Origin: Comamonadaceae bacterium
GTDB taxonomy: Bacteria > Pseudomonadota > Gammaproteobacteria > Burkholderiales > Burkholderiaceae_C
Length of the DNA stretch: 64,000 nt
Assembly: GCA_004144865.1 (NCBI GenBank)
Contig: SEAY01000008.1
Coordinates: forward strand, 1 to 64,000
Direction of reading: 5' to 3'
A program made the position numbers and the translations under genes. The notes below the pieces were generated by a model. The model ran no database searches and was not told the origin of the DNA. It saw only the letters and a program-made list of their open reading frames with translations. Shown one piece after another: positions 1 to 9,162 of the stretch (position 1 is its first letter; every line of letters begins with the position of its first letter).

Positions 1-1119
1 GCCTCGCTGCCGTACACGCTCACCATGATCGGCTTCGGCGTGGGCGGCATCCTGATGGGACGGCTGGCCGACCGCTTCGGCGTGATGGCGGTGGTGATGC
101 TGGGCGCCGTGGGGCTGGGTGCCGGCTACATCGCCGCCGGGCTGGCGCCGGGGCCGGTGCTGTTCGGGCTGGCGCAAGGGGTGCTGATCGGACTGCTGGG
201 AACCTCCGCCAGCTTCGCGCCGCTGGTGGCCGACACTACGCGCTGGTTCGATCGCCGCCGCGGCATCGCCCTGGCCATCTGCATGAGCGGCAACTACACC
301 GCGGGCGCCGTGTGGCCGCCGGTGATGCAGTTCTTCATCGACAGCGTGGGCTGGCGCCAGACCTACGTGGGCATGGGCGTGTTCTGCATCGTGAGCATGC
401 TGCCGCTGGCCCTGGTGCTGCGCCGGCGCCCGCCGGTGCTGGCGCCGCAGGCCGCGGGGACCGCGCCCTCCGCGGGATTCACGACGCCCGCGCAGCGCCC
501 CCTGGGGATGCCGCCGCAGGTGCTGCTCGGGCTGTTGTGCGTGGCGGGCGTCGCGTGCTGCGTGGCGATGTCGATGCCGCAGGTGCACATCGTGGCGTAC
601 TGCGGCGACCTGGGCTTCGGCGCGGCCCGCGGCGCCGAGATGCTCTCGCTGATGCTGGGGCTGGGCGTGGTGAGCCGGCTGGTCTCTGGCTGGATCTCCG
701 ACCGCATCGGCGGACTGCGCACGCTGCTGCTCGGCTCGGTGCTGCAGGGCGTCGCGCTGTTACTGTTCCTGCCCTCGGACGGCCTCGTGTCGCTGTACGT
801 GGTGTCGGGCCTGTTCGGGCTGTTCCAGGGCGGCATCGTGCCGTCGTACGCGCTGATCGTGCGCGAGTACTTCCCGCCCGAGCAGGCCGGCGCCAAGGTG
901 GGCACGGTGCTCATGGCGACGCTGCTCGGGATGGCGCTGGGCGGCTGGATGTCCGGCGCGGTGTTCGACCTGACCGGCTCGTACCGCGCGGCCTTCCTCA
1001 ACGGCATCGCCTGGAACTTCCTGAACCTGTCCATCGTGGGCTTCCTGCTCTGGCGCGCGAGTGCGCTCGGGCAGGTGCGGCCCTGGCCGGCGCGTGCGCG
1101 GGGCAGCGCGGCGGCTTGA
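1..1119 (+). CDS. MFS transporter, 5' end cut by window
   Basis: The reading frame is open from base 1, so the true start lies upstream; about 372 codons are visible. The product is a hydrophobic inner-membrane protein of the major facilitator superfamily. The MFS motif A appears in both halves: GRLADRFG near the visible N-terminus and SGWISDRIGG after the central loop, the duplicated 6+6 helix plan of the family. The central loop is Pro/Ala rich. Family members are about 400 residues, so only a few dozen are probably missing. The substrate cannot be read from the sequence; the general look is that of the oxalate/formate antiporter and monocarboxylate group, but this is a guess. A separate gene for a sensor kinase follows in the same direction. 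Confidence 0.85.
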   Translation, partial: ASLPYTLTMIGFGVGGILMGRLADRFGVMAVVMLGAVGLGAGYIAAGLAPGPVLFGLAQGVLIGLLGTSASFAPLVADTTRWFDRRRGIALAICMSGNYTAGAVWPPVMQFFIDSVGWRQTYVGMGVFCIVSMLPLALVLRRRPPVLAPQAAGTAPSAGFTTPAQRPLGMPPQVLLGLLCVAGVACCVAMSMPQVHIVAYCGDLGFGAARGAEMLSLMLGLGVVSRLVSGWISDRIGGLRTLLLGSVLQGVALLLFLPSDGLVSLYVVSGLFGLFQGGIVPSYALIVREYFPPEQAGAKVGTVLMATLLGMALGGWMSGAVFDLTGSYRAAFLNGIAWNFLNLSIVGFLLWRASALGQVRPWPARARGSAAA

Positions 1120-1188
1120 TCTATAGTCGGCCGCCATGGCCGAGATGAATGCCCCCATCGCTGCCCCGTGGCCGGACGCCTCGCGCGC

Positions 1189-3921
1189 ATGATGCGGCGG
1201 CTGTTCGCCATCGCAGTCCTCTGGCTGGGGGCGGCCGGCGCCTGGGCGCAGGTGGCCCAGCTTGACGGGGCGGACTACTTCCGCCTCGCCGAGCACGTGC
1301 AGTTCCTGGAGGACCCGACGCGCGGGCTGGAACTGCAGGACGTCCTGCAGCCGGCGCAGCAGGAGCGCTTCCGCCCGGTGCGCGACAACGGGCCCTCCGC
1401 CAACTTCGGACTCACGCGCTCGGCGACCTGGCTGCGGGTCGAACTGCGGGCTCCCGCCGGCAGCGACCCGGACTGGCTGCTGGAACTGGCGTATCCGGCG
1501 CTGGACCACCTGGAGCTGTATTCGCCGTCCGCGGCGGGCGGGTGGAGGCGGCAGGTCGGCGGCGACCTGGAGCCTTTCGCCAGTCGCGCCGTGGCGCATC
1601 GCAACCACGTGCTGCCGGTGTCGCTGCCGCCAGGGCGCACCACGGCCCTGTACCTGCGCCTCACGAGCGAAGGCGTGACCGCCGCTCCGCTGTACCTGTG
1701 GCGCCCGGCGGCCTTGTGGCGCAACGACCAGGCCGCGTATGCGGTCTTCGCCCTCTATTTCGGGCTGCTGGGCGGGCTGCTGCTCTACAACCTGCTGCTG
1801 TTCGTTTCCGTGCGCGACCCGGCCTTCCTGGTCTACGTCCTGTTCATCGCCGCCATGGGCAGCGCGCAGGGCGCGCTCACCGGCCTCGGCTCGCAGTTCC
1901 TGTGGCCGGAGCTGCCGCGGTGGAACAGCGTGGCGCCGCACGTGGGCGTGGCGTTGGCGGGCGTGTTCGGCCTGCTGTTCGCGCGACGCTACCTCGAAAG
2001 CCGCGAGGCGATGCCGAGGGTGGACCGCGTGCTGCTGCTGCAGGCCGTGCTGTGGGCGCTGGCGGCCGCGGCCGCGGCGTTCCTGCCGTACATCGTGTCC
2101 AGCCTCATGCTGACCGTCCTGGCCCCGCTCGGGGTGCTTTCCCTGCTGGCGTCCGGCGTGCTGTCGATGCGGCGCGGGCATGCAGGGGCGCGCTACTACC
2201 TGGCGGCCTGGACGGCCCTGCTGCTGGGCGTGCTGGCGCTGCAGCTGCACAACATGGGGGTGCTGCCGTCCAATCGCTGGACGGCCAACTCACTCCTGAT
2301 CGGCTCGGCCATCGAGATGGTCCTGCTGTCGTTCGCCCTCGCGGATCGCATCAACGTCGCGCAGCGTTTCCGCGACCAGGCCCAGGTGCGGCTGGCGGCC
2401 GAACATGCGATGGTGGAGGCGCTGTCGGAATCGCGCCGCAAGCTGCAGACCGTGCTGGAGGAGCGCGAGATCGTGCTGGAGAACTCCATCGTGGGGATCT
2501 GCTTCCTCACGGCGGAGGGCCGGCTGCGCTGGGCCAACCGCGCCATGGTGGACATCTTCGGCGCCGGCATGGGCCAGGTGGCCAGCATGGAGCCGTTCTA
2601 CCTCTCGCGCGAGGAGTACCTGCAGGTGGGCCTGGAAGTCGCGCAGGCCGTCGCGCGCGGCGAGGTGTACGAGCGCGAGATGCAGGTCCAGCGCTTCGAC
2701 GGGCGCCGCATCTGGATCCTGCTGTCCGGCAAGGCGGTGAGCCGCACCGACCTCGCGCAGGGCACCGTGTGGGTGATCACGGACATCACGCGGCGCAAGG
2801 AGCTGGAGGTGCAGCTGCAACGCACGATGTCGGAGCGCGAGGCCATCCTGAACAACGCGGTGGTGGGCATCGTGCTGTCGGTCAAGCGCCGCCACGAATG
2901 GGTGAACGAGAAGTTCGCGCAGATGTTGGGGTATCCGCGCCAGGTGCTCACGGGGCAGGGCTCGGATTACCTGCATCCCGACACCGAGACCTGGCAGCGC
3001 TTCGGCGTGGAGGCCCGCGCCACGCTGGTCGAGCGCAACACCTACACCTGCGAGATGCAGCTCAGGCGCCGCACCGGCGAGCTGTTCTGGGTGGAGATGG
3101 GCGGCAGCTGCGTGCGCCCGCACGACCCGGATTCGGGCGTGATCTGGACCTTCCTGGACATCACCCGGCGCAAGCAGTCGGAGGCGGGCATGCGCGAGGC
3201 GCTGGAGCAGCAGCGCGCCCTGAACGAGCTGCGCTCGCGTTTCGTCGCGATGACCAGCCACGAGTTCCGTACGCCGCTGACGGGCATCCTGTCCTCCGTG
3301 GAACTGCTGCAGCATTACGGGGACCGCCTGCCGGCTGACGAACGCCGCGAGTCGCTGGCGGGCATAGGCGCGGCCGTGCAGCGCATGCGCCGCATGCTGG
3401 ACCGGGTGCTGCTGCTCGGGCGCGCCGACGCGCAGATGCTGGAGTACCGGCCGTCGCGCGTCGACCTGCGCGTCCTGTGTCCGCAGATGGTGGACGAGGC
3501 GCAGCTGCAGCATCCGGACGGCGGCAGCCGCGTGGTGTGCGACGTGGACCCCGACCTCGCGCCGGGCCTCTACGACGAGAAGCTGCTGCGCCACATCTTC
3601 GTGAACCTGCTGTCCAACGCCATCAAGTACTCGCCGGCGGGCGGCGAGGTGCGCTTCGAGGTGCGGCGCGAGGGCGAGGACGTGGTGTTCCGCGTGCGCG
3701 ACCAGGGCATCGGCATCCCCGCGCAGGAACTGCCGCACCTGTTCGCATCCTTCCACCGCGCCAGCAACGTCGGCGAGATCCAGGGCACGGGCCTGGGGCT
3801 GGCGATCGCGAAGAACGCCGTCGACATGCACGACGGGGCGATCGAGGTGGAAAGCGCGCTGGGGCAGGGCACCACCTTCACGGTGGTGCTGCCGCGGGCG
3901 CCGGCGCTGCGGGATACGTAG
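1189..3921 (+). CDS. Membrane sensor histidine kinase, 7TMR-DISM with two PAS domains
   Basis: An inner-membrane sensor kinase of about 910 residues. The order is: signal peptide (1-20), a periplasmic 7TMR-DISM extracellular (DISMED2-like) sensory domain (about 30-165), seven hydrophobic segments (about 180-390), a short coiled coil, PAS 1 (about 430-545), PAS 2 (about 555-670), HisKA and HATPase_c. The phosphoacceptor is His691 in MTSHEFRTPLTG; the N box is FVNLLSNAIKYSP and the G boxes are DQGIGIP and GTGLGLAIA. There is no receiver domain and no response regulator nearby, so it is an orphan kinase. DISMED2-type domains are thought to bind carbohydrates or similar ligands; the real signal is unknown. 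An upstream GTG at 1168 is in frame, but the ATG at 1189 (or 1192) starts directly at the signal peptide. The TAG stop lies inside a dispersed repeat. Confidence 0.9.
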   Translation: MMRRLFAIAVLWLGAAGAWAQVAQLDGADYFRLAEHVQFLEDPTRGLELQDVLQPAQQERFRPVRDNGPSANFGLTRSATWLRVELRAPAGSDPDWLLELAYPALDHLELYSPSAAGGWRRQVGGDLEPFASRAVAHRNHVLPVSLPPGRTTALYLRLTSEGVTAAPLYLWRPAALWRNDQAAYAVFALYFGLLGGLLLYNLLLFVSVRDPAFLVYVLFIAAMGSAQGALTGLGSQFLWPELPRWNSVAPHVGVALAGVFGLLFARRYLESREAMPRVDRVLLLQAVLWALAAAAAAFLPYIVSSLMLTVLAPLGVLSLLASGVLSMRRGHAGARYYLAAWTALLLGVLALQLHNMGVLPSNRWTANSLLIGSAIEMVLLSFALADRINVAQRFRDQAQVRLAAEHAMVEALSESRRKLQTVLEEREIVLENSIVGICFLTAEGRLRWANRAMVDIFGAGMGQVASMEPFYLSREEYLQVGLEVAQAVARGEVYEREMQVQRFDGRRIWILLSGKAVSRTDLAQGTVWVITDITRRKELEVQLQRTMSEREAILNNAVVGIVLSVKRRHEWVNEKFAQMLGYPRQVLTGQGSDYLHPDTETWQRFGVEARATLVERNTYTCEMQLRRRTGELFWVEMGGSCVRPHDPDSGVIWTFLDITRRKQSEAGMREALEQQRALNELRSRFVAMTSHEFRTPLTGILSSVELLQHYGDRLPADERRESLAGIGAAVQRMRRMLDRVLLLGRADAQMLEYRPSRVDLRVLCPQMVDEAQLQHPDGGSRVVCDVDPDLAPGLYDEKLLRHIFVNLLSNAIKYSPAGGEVRFEVRREGEDVVFRVRDQGIGIPAQELPHLFASFHRASNVGEIQGTGLGLAIAKNAVDMHDGAIEVESALGQGTTFTVVLPRAPALRDT

Positions 3922-3951
3922 GTCGGGGTGAGCGCGAAGCCGAACCCCGAC
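3917..3951 (+). repeat. Dispersed palindromic repeat, CGTAGGTCGGGG family
   Basis: A 35-base copy of a short repeat starting CGTAGGTCGGGGTGAGC and ending CGAACCCCGAC. Close copies lie at 4835-4887 (opposite orientation), 4901-4937 and 4966-5002, and a degenerate form at 27002-27080. The outer parts (GTCGGGGT and ACCCCGAC) can pair. This copy supplies the TAG stop of the upstream sensor kinase. Confidence 0.75.
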
Positions 3952-3964
3952 ATAACCTGCGTTC

Positions 3965-4687
3965 CTAGACCACCACCTCCAGCAACCGGTCCAACCCACC
4001 CCGGTTGATCGCCACCATCGCCTGCTCGCGCACCTTCGGCTTGGCGTGGTACGCCACCGAGAGGCCGGCCTCTCCCATCATCGGCAGGTCGTTGGCGCCG
4101 TCGCCCACGGCGATGGCGTCCTTCGGGGAGATGCCGAGGCTGGCGCAGGTCTCCAGCAGCATGCGGCGCTTCTCCGCGCCGTCGCAGATGTCGCCCCAGG
4201 GCTGGTCCACCATCCGGCCGGTGAGTTCGCCGCAGTTGGGGCCGGAGCGGATCTCCAGCACGTTGGAGCGGGTGTAGTCGATGCCCAGCTTGTCGCGGAT
4301 GCGGTCGGTGAAGAAAGTGAAGCCGCCGGACACCAGCAGGGTCTTGAGGCCCGCTTCCTTGCAGGCCCGCACCAGTTCTTCCGCGCCGGGATTGAGCTGC
4401 AGGCGCTCGGTGTAGACCTGTTCCATGTCGGCGACCGTCACGCCTTCGAGCAGCGCCACGCGCCGGCGCAGGCTCTCCTTGTAATCGGCGATCTCGCCGC
4501 GCATGGCGGCCTCGGTGATCGCGGCGACTTCTTCTTTCCTGCCGACCGCATCGGCGATCTCGTCCACGCATTCGATGTTGATCAGCGTGGAGTCCATGTC
4601 GAAGGCGATGAGCTTGAAGCCTTTCAGCCGCAGCGGCGGGGTGAAGCCCTGGATCTCCAGGCCGGGAGCGAATTCGGTGACTGCCAT
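3965..4687 (-). CDS. serB: Phosphoserine phosphatase SerB
   Basis: A cytoplasmic HAD-family phosphatase that removes phosphate from L-phosphoserine, the last step of serine synthesis. The 240-residue protein has the DxDxT motif AFDMDSTLI (nucleophile Asp30, acid/base Asp32), the conserved VSGGFTFF segment, and the late GDGANDLPMM metal-binding loop. It lacks the N-terminal ACT-like domain that makes the E. coli enzyme longer; short forms are usual in beta-proteobacteria. The frame is open upstream, but the ATG at 4687 matches the usual N-terminus (MAVTEF) and the upstream residues look non-coding. The gene is convergent with the sensor kinase and ends 14 bases after the repeat at 3917-3951. 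It stands alone, without other serine genes. Confidence 0.95.
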   Translation of the reverse strand: MAVTEFAPGLEIQGFTPPLRLKGFKLIAFDMDSTLINIECVDEIADAVGRKEEVAAITEAAMRGEIADYKESLRRRVALLEGVTVADMEQVYTERLQLNPGAEELVRACKEAGLKTLLVSGGFTFFTDRIRDKLGIDYTRSNVLEIRSGPNCGELTGRMVDQPWGDICDGAEKRRMLLETCASLGISPKDAIAVGDGANDLPMMGEAGLSVAYHAKPKVREQAMVAINRGGLDRLLEVVV

Positions 4688-4834
4688 GGGCCCGATTGTC
4701 GCATCGGGTCGTGGCGTCAGCGGCCGCGCGCGCGGATCGCGGCCTGCATGGCGAGGGTCGCCCACGGCCGCATCAGGGCCGGGGAGTCCATCGCATCCGC
4801 CGGTGCGGCGCGGTAGCCGAGGGCATGCCGAAGT

Positions 4835-5030
4835 GTAGTGGCCGGGGTGCGGCGGGGTTCGGGCTGCGCCGCTCACCCCGCCCTACGGGATGCTCCGAAC
4901 CGTAGGTCGGGATGAGCGCGAAGCCGAACCCCGACGGAGTCAAAGCCCCGCCAGGTACCTCGCCCCGTAGGTCGGCGTGAGCGGCGCAGCCGAACCCCGA
5001 CGAACAGCCTCAACGCCCCGTCAGGTACCT
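4835..5030. repeat. Repeat-rich gap with a tandem duplication of a gene 3' end
   Basis: The gene-free stretch 4688-5009 holds three copies of the CGTAGGTCGGGG repeat: 4835-4887 (inverted), 4901-4937 and 4966-5002. After each of the last two copies comes a related segment ending in CAGGTACCT (4951-4960 and 5021-5030). The second of these is the coding 3' end of the downstream membrane protein. The block therefore looks like an imperfect tandem duplication of about 60-65 bases that copied the last codons of that gene together with the repeat. I see no open reading frame or clear promoter in the gap. Confidence 0.65.
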
Positions 5031-5633
5031 CTCATCCGACCACGTCAGCAGCCATTCCGGCTTGAACGCCACGAAGATCGCCGTCAGCATGCCGGTGACG
5101 AATGCATCGCCCCACGCCATGAGCCAGCGCCCGACCAGTCCGAGTTCGCTGCTCACGCCGGGCAGCGGTGCCTCGAAGCGCTGCGCCAGCGCACTGGCGG
5201 CGAAGAGGCAGATCACCGCCCCGAGGAAGCCGCGCCCCAGCACGTAGATGAAGGGATGCGGCGGCAACCAGCGGCGCAGGGCCGCCCCGAGCAGGAGGGC
5301 GAAGGTCGCGGGCACGATGCCCTGCCACACGGCGAGCGCGAGCGCGGCCTGCAGCGACAAGGGGGAAATCGCCCACGCGAGCGCGCCCACCACCAGCAGG
5401 ACCGGCACCGCCAGTGGCCACCCGAGCATCAACAGCACCAGCACCGCCCCCGACCATCGCAGCTGCAGCGGCGCGCGGTGCAGCACGGGCAGCGCCCACA
5501 GCCAAGGCAGCACGACGAGCGTTGCCAGCAGCGGGGTGGCGATCGTGGCGTGGGCAACCAGCAGCCGCCAGGCACGCAGCCACAGCGCGATGGCCAGGGC
5601 CACCAGCGCGAGGGCTGCCTCCAGGCCCGTCAC
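5010..5633 (-). CDS. CbiM-like energy-coupling-factor permease family membrane protein
   Basis: A 207-residue, very hydrophobic inner-membrane protein with about six hydrophobic segments. Its C-terminal pattern, VTGMLTAIFVAFKPEWL followed by SDERYL, resembles a family annotated as energy-coupling-factor ABC transporter permease (CbiM-like); this is from memory. The substrate-binding N-terminus of true CbiM (MHIPDG) is absent and there are no ATPase or CbiN/CbiQ genes nearby, so transport of cobalt or nickel is not supported. It starts with GTG at 5633, overlapping the mfd stop by four bases (GTGA), so it is probably translationally coupled to mfd. The 3' end was partly duplicated just downstream. 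Function remains uncertain. Confidence 0.7.
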   Translation of the reverse strand: MTGLEAALALVALAIALWLRAWRLLVAHATIATPLLATLVVLPWLWALPVLHRAPLQLRWSGAVLVLLMLGWPLAVPVLLVVGALAWAISPLSLQAALALAVWQGIVPATFALLLGAALRRWLPPHPFIYVLGRGFLGAVICLFAASALAQRFEAPLPGVSSELGLVGRWLMAWGDAFVTGMLTAIFVAFKPEWLLTWSDERYLTGR

Positions 5634-8600
5634 GCCGGCTCCGTGACCTTCGGCTGCCCCAGCGCCCGCAGCACGTCGCGCACCATCTGCGCCCGGTCCT
5701 TCACGTCCACGAGCGACTTCTCGATGCGCAACTTGTCGTTGCCCGCCAGCTTGATGTGCTTGTTCTTCTGCACCAGCTGGATGATGGCCAGCGGTTCCAC
5801 CGGCGGGTTCGGCTTGAAGGTGATGTGGATGACCGTGGGCGCCGCATCCACCTTCACCACGCCGTAGGGCCGCGCCAGCACGCGCAGGCGGTGCACGTCG
5901 ATCAGCGTCTGCGCCTGCGGGGGCAGCTTGCCGAAGCGGTCGACGATCTCCTCGAGCAGGCGGTCGATCTGGTCGACGTTCTTCGCGGTGGCGAGCTTCT
6001 TGTAGAACGAAAGCCGCAGGTGCACGTCGCCGCAATAGTCGTCGGGCAGCAGGGCAGGGGCGTGCAGGTTGATCTCGGTGGTGACGGACAGCGGCGCCAG
6101 CAGGTCCGGCTCCTTGCCCGCCTTGAGCGAGCGCACGGCCTCCGACAGCATCTCGTTGTAAAGCTGGAAGCCCACCTCCAGCATGTTGCCGCTCTGGTTC
6201 TCGCCCAGCACCTCGCCAGCGCCGCGGATCTCGAGGTCGTGCATCGCGAGATAGAAGCCGGAGCCCAGTTCCTCCATCTGCTGGATCGCCTCCAGGCGCT
6301 GCGCGGCCTGCTTGGTGAGGCCCTCGATGTCGGGAACCATCAGGTAGGCATAGGCCTGGTGGTGGCTGCGGCCGACGCGCCCGCGCAGCTGGTGCAGCTG
6401 GGCGAGGCCGAACTTGTCGGCGCGCGCGATCACGATGGTGTTGGCGCTCGGCACGTCGATGCCGGTCTCGATGATGGTGGAGCACAGCAGCACGTTGAAG
6501 CGCTGCTGCACGAAGTCGCGCATCACGCGCTCCAGCTCGCGCTCGGGCATCTGGCCGTGGGCGACGGCGATGCGCGCTTCGGGCAGCAGGCGCTCCAGCG
6601 CCTCGCGCCGGTTCTGGATGGTCTCCACCTCGTTGTGCAGGAAGTAGACCTGGCCGCCGCGCTTGAGCTCGCGCAGCACCGCCTCGCGGATCACGCCGTT
6701 GCCCTCGTTGCGCACGAAGGTCTTGATGGCCAGGCGCCGCTGCGGCGCGGTGGCGATCACCGACAGGTCGCGCAGGCCCTCCAGCGCCATGCCCAGCGTG
6801 CGCGGGATCGGCGTGGCGGTGAGCGTGAGCACGTCGACCTCGGCGCGCATGGCCTTGACCGCCTCCTTGTGGCGCACGCCGAAGCGGTGTTCCTCGTCGA
6901 TGATCAGCAGGCCCAGGTTCTTGAACTTCGTGGACTGCGCCAGCAGCTTGTGTGTGCCCACCACGATGTCGATGCTGCCGTCTTCCAGTCCCTTGAGGGC
7001 CGCGTTGATCTCCTTGGTGGAGCGGAAGCGGCTCATCTCGGCGATCTTCACCGGCCACTTGCCGAAGCGGTCCACCAGCGTCTGGTAGTGCTGTTCCGCC
7101 AGCAGCGTGGTCGGCGCGAGGAAAGCCACCTGCTTGCCGCCGGTGATCGCGACGAAGGCGGCGCGCAGCGCCACCTCGGTCTTGCCGAAGCCCACGTCGC
7201 CGCACACCAGGCGGTCCATCGGGCGGGGCGACACCATGTCCTGGATCACCGCGTGGATGGCCGCGTTCTGGTCGGCCGTTTCCTCGAAGCCGAAGTCGTT
7301 GGCGAAGGTCTCGTAGTCCTGCGCCGAGAAGCGGAAGGCATGGCCCTGGCGCGCCGCACGTCGTGCGTAGAGGTTCAGCAGTTCGGCGGCGGTGTCGCGC
7401 ACCTGTTCGGCCGCCTTGCGCTTGGCCTTCTCCCACTGGCCGGAGCCGAGCTTGTGCAGCGGCGCCTCGTCGGCGCCCACGCCCGTGTAGCGGCTGATCA
7501 GGTGCAGCTGGCTCACCGGCACGTACAGCGTGGCCTTGTCGGCGTACTCCAGGTGCAGGAACTCGGTGTTGCCCTGGCCGAGGTCGAGGTTCACCAGGCC
7601 CTTGTAGCGGCCGATGCCGTGCGCCGCATGGACCACGGGGTCGCCGACATTCAGCTCCGACAGGTCCTTGATCAGGGCCTCGACGTCGCTCACCTGCTCC
7701 TGCTTCTTGCGCCGGCGCGCGGTGGGCGCGCTGGCGAAGAGCTCGGTCTCGGTGACCAGGTCGATCGCTTCCTCGACCCAGGAGAAGCCGCTCGCGAGCG
7801 CCGCCGTCGCGATGCCCAGCTTCTCGTCGCTCTCCATGAACTCGGCGAGCGATTCGAAGGCGGGCAGGGTCAGGTGGCTCGCGCGCAGGAAGTCCAGCAG
7901 GCTTTCGCGCCGGCCGGCGCTCTCGGCCAGCACCAGCACCTGGTTGGGCGTGCGCTGCGCGTGCGCCTTGAAGCGCGCCAGCGGATCCTCCGCCCCGCGC
8001 ACCACCGACAAGTCCGGCAGCTTCTGGAAGACCGCGCTGTCCTCCACGTCCTGCGCGTTGCTGCGCAGGGCGAGCTGCGGATGCTGGTTGGCCCGCGTGT
8101 AGAACTGCTCCGCGTTCAGGAACAGCGCCTCGGGCGGCAGCACCGGCCGCTCTGGGTCGCCCTGCACCAGGCGATAGCGATCCCGCGTGTCCTGCCAGAA
8201 GCGCTGGAAGGCGGGCTCCAGTTCGCCGTGCAGCACCACCGTCGACGCGTCGCCGAGGTAGTCGAAGACGCTCGCCGTCTCCTCGAAGAACAGCGGCAGG
8301 TAGTACTCGATGCCGGCGGTGGCCACGCCGTTGCCCATGTCCTTGTAGATGCGGCTCTTGGTGGGGTCGCCCTCCAGCAGCTCGCGCCAGCGACTCCGGA
8401 AGCGCGCCCGCGCCTCGTCGTCCATCGGGAACTCGCGCCCGGGCAGCAGGCGCACCTCGGGCACGGGGTACAGGCTGCGCTGGCTGTCCGGGTCGAAGGT
8501 GCGGATGGAATCCACCTCGTCGTCGAACAGGTCGACGCGATAGGGCACCGGCGAGCCCATGGGGAAGAGGTCGATCAGGCCGCCGCGCACGGCGTACTCG

Positions 8601-9076
8601 CCGGGGCTCACGACCTGCGTCACGTGGTTGTAGCCGGCCAGCGTGAGCTGCGCCTTCAGCTTCGCCTCGTCCAGCTTCTGCTGCACGCGGAAGTGGAAGG
8701 TGTAGCCCGCCAGGAAGCTCGGCGGCGCGAGGCGGTACAGGGCCGTGCTCGCGGGAACCAGCACGACGTCGGCCTCGCGCTGCAGGATGCGCCACAGCGT
8801 CGCCAGGCGCTCGCTGATCAGGTCCTGGTGCGGCGAGAACGTGTCGTAGGGCAGCGTCTCCCAATCGGGGAAGAGGGCGCAGCGCAGTTGCGGGGCGAAG
8901 AAGGCGAGCTCGTCGAGCAGACGCTGCGCGTCGTTGGCGTCCGCCGTGACGATGGCGGTGAGCCGGCCTTCCTGCAGCTCCCGCTGCGCCATCCGGGCGA
9001 GCAGCAGCGCGTCGGCCGAGCCGGGCGGGCGCGGCAGGGCCATGCGGCGGCCGGTTGCAAGCTTGGGTAAGTCCAT
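5630..9076 (-). CDS. mfd: Transcription-repair coupling factor Mfd
   Basis: A DNA translocase that removes stalled RNA polymerase at lesions and recruits the UvrABC excision system. The protein is 1148 residues. The order is: UvrB-like N-terminal modules (about 1-380), the RNA-polymerase interaction domain (about 480-560), the RecG-like helicase core, and the C-terminal UvrA-interaction module. Helicase motifs are visible: Walker A CGDVGFGKTEVAL (about residue 622), DEEH (about 725), TLTATPIPRTL, and the RGRVGRS motif VI. The ATG at 9076 gives the usual start (MDLPKL); the frame is open further upstream but that part reads across the divergent ispD promoter and gene. A hairpin-like ACACCCC/GGGGTGT pair lies between the two start regions. 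Confidence 0.97.
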   Translation of the reverse strand: MDLPKLATGRRMALPRPPGSADALLLARMAQRELQEGRLTAIVTADANDAQRLLDELAFFAPQLRCALFPDWETLPYDTFSPHQDLISERLATLWRILQREADVVLVPASTALYRLAPPSFLAGYTFHFRVQQKLDEAKLKAQLTLAGYNHVTQVVSPGEYAVRGGLIDLFPMGSPVPYRVDLFDDEVDSIRTFDPDSQRSLYPVPEVRLLPGREFPMDDEARARFRSRWRELLEGDPTKSRIYKDMGNGVATAGIEYYLPLFFEETASVFDYLGDASTVVLHGELEPAFQRFWQDTRDRYRLVQGDPERPVLPPEALFLNAEQFYTRANQHPQLALRSNAQDVEDSAVFQKLPDLSVVRGAEDPLARFKAHAQRTPNQVLVLAESAGRRESLLDFLRASHLTLPAFESLAEFMESDEKLGIATAALASGFSWVEEAIDLVTETELFASAPTARRRKKQEQVSDVEALIKDLSELNVGDPVVHAAHGIGRYKGLVNLDLGQGNTEFLHLEYADKATLYVPVSQLHLISRYTGVGADEAPLHKLGSGQWEKAKRKAAEQVRDTAAELLNLYARRAARQGHAFRFSAQDYETFANDFGFEETADQNAAIHAVIQDMVSPRPMDRLVCGDVGFGKTEVALRAAFVAITGGKQVAFLAPTTLLAEQHYQTLVDRFGKWPVKIAEMSRFRSTKEINAALKGLEDGSIDIVVGTHKLLAQSTKFKNLGLLIIDEEHRFGVRHKEAVKAMRAEVDVLTLTATPIPRTLGMALEGLRDLSVIATAPQRRLAIKTFVRNEGNGVIREAVLRELKRGGQVYFLHNEVETIQNRREALERLLPEARIAVAHGQMPERELERVMRDFVQQRFNVLLCSTIIETGIDVPSANTIVIARADKFGLAQLHQLRGRVGRSHHQAYAYLMVPDIEGLTKQAAQRLEAIQQMEELGSGFYLAMHDLEIRGAGEVLGENQSGNMLEVGFQLYNEMLSEAVRSLKAGKEPDLLAPLSVTTEINLHAPALLPDDYCGDVHLRLSFYKKLATAKNVDQIDRLLEEIVDRFGKLPPQAQTLIDVHRLRVLARPYGVVKVDAAPTVIHITFKPNPPVEPLAIIQLVQKNKHIKLAGNDKLRIEKSLVDVKDRAQMVRDVLRALGQPKVTEPA

Positions 9077-9162
9077 TCGGGTTCGCGGGAGCGAAAATGC
9101 AAAACACCCCGCCCGTGAAATGGGGAGGGGTGTGCTGGCATTGTAGGGTGGAACGACAGGCT

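Noticed and set aside
4046-4816. Plus-strand frame antisense to serB
   Set aside because: Shadow of serB with no recognisable domain; serB has complete HAD motifs.
5010-5633. Cobalt or nickel ECF transporter system
   Set aside because: Only one CbiM-like membrane protein is present, without the substrate-binding N-terminus or partner genes.
5414-9070. Very long plus-strand reading frame antisense to mfd
   Set aside because: It mirrors the mfd codons; its His/Leu/Arg/Gln-rich product has no domain and arises from G/C-ending codons on the true strand.
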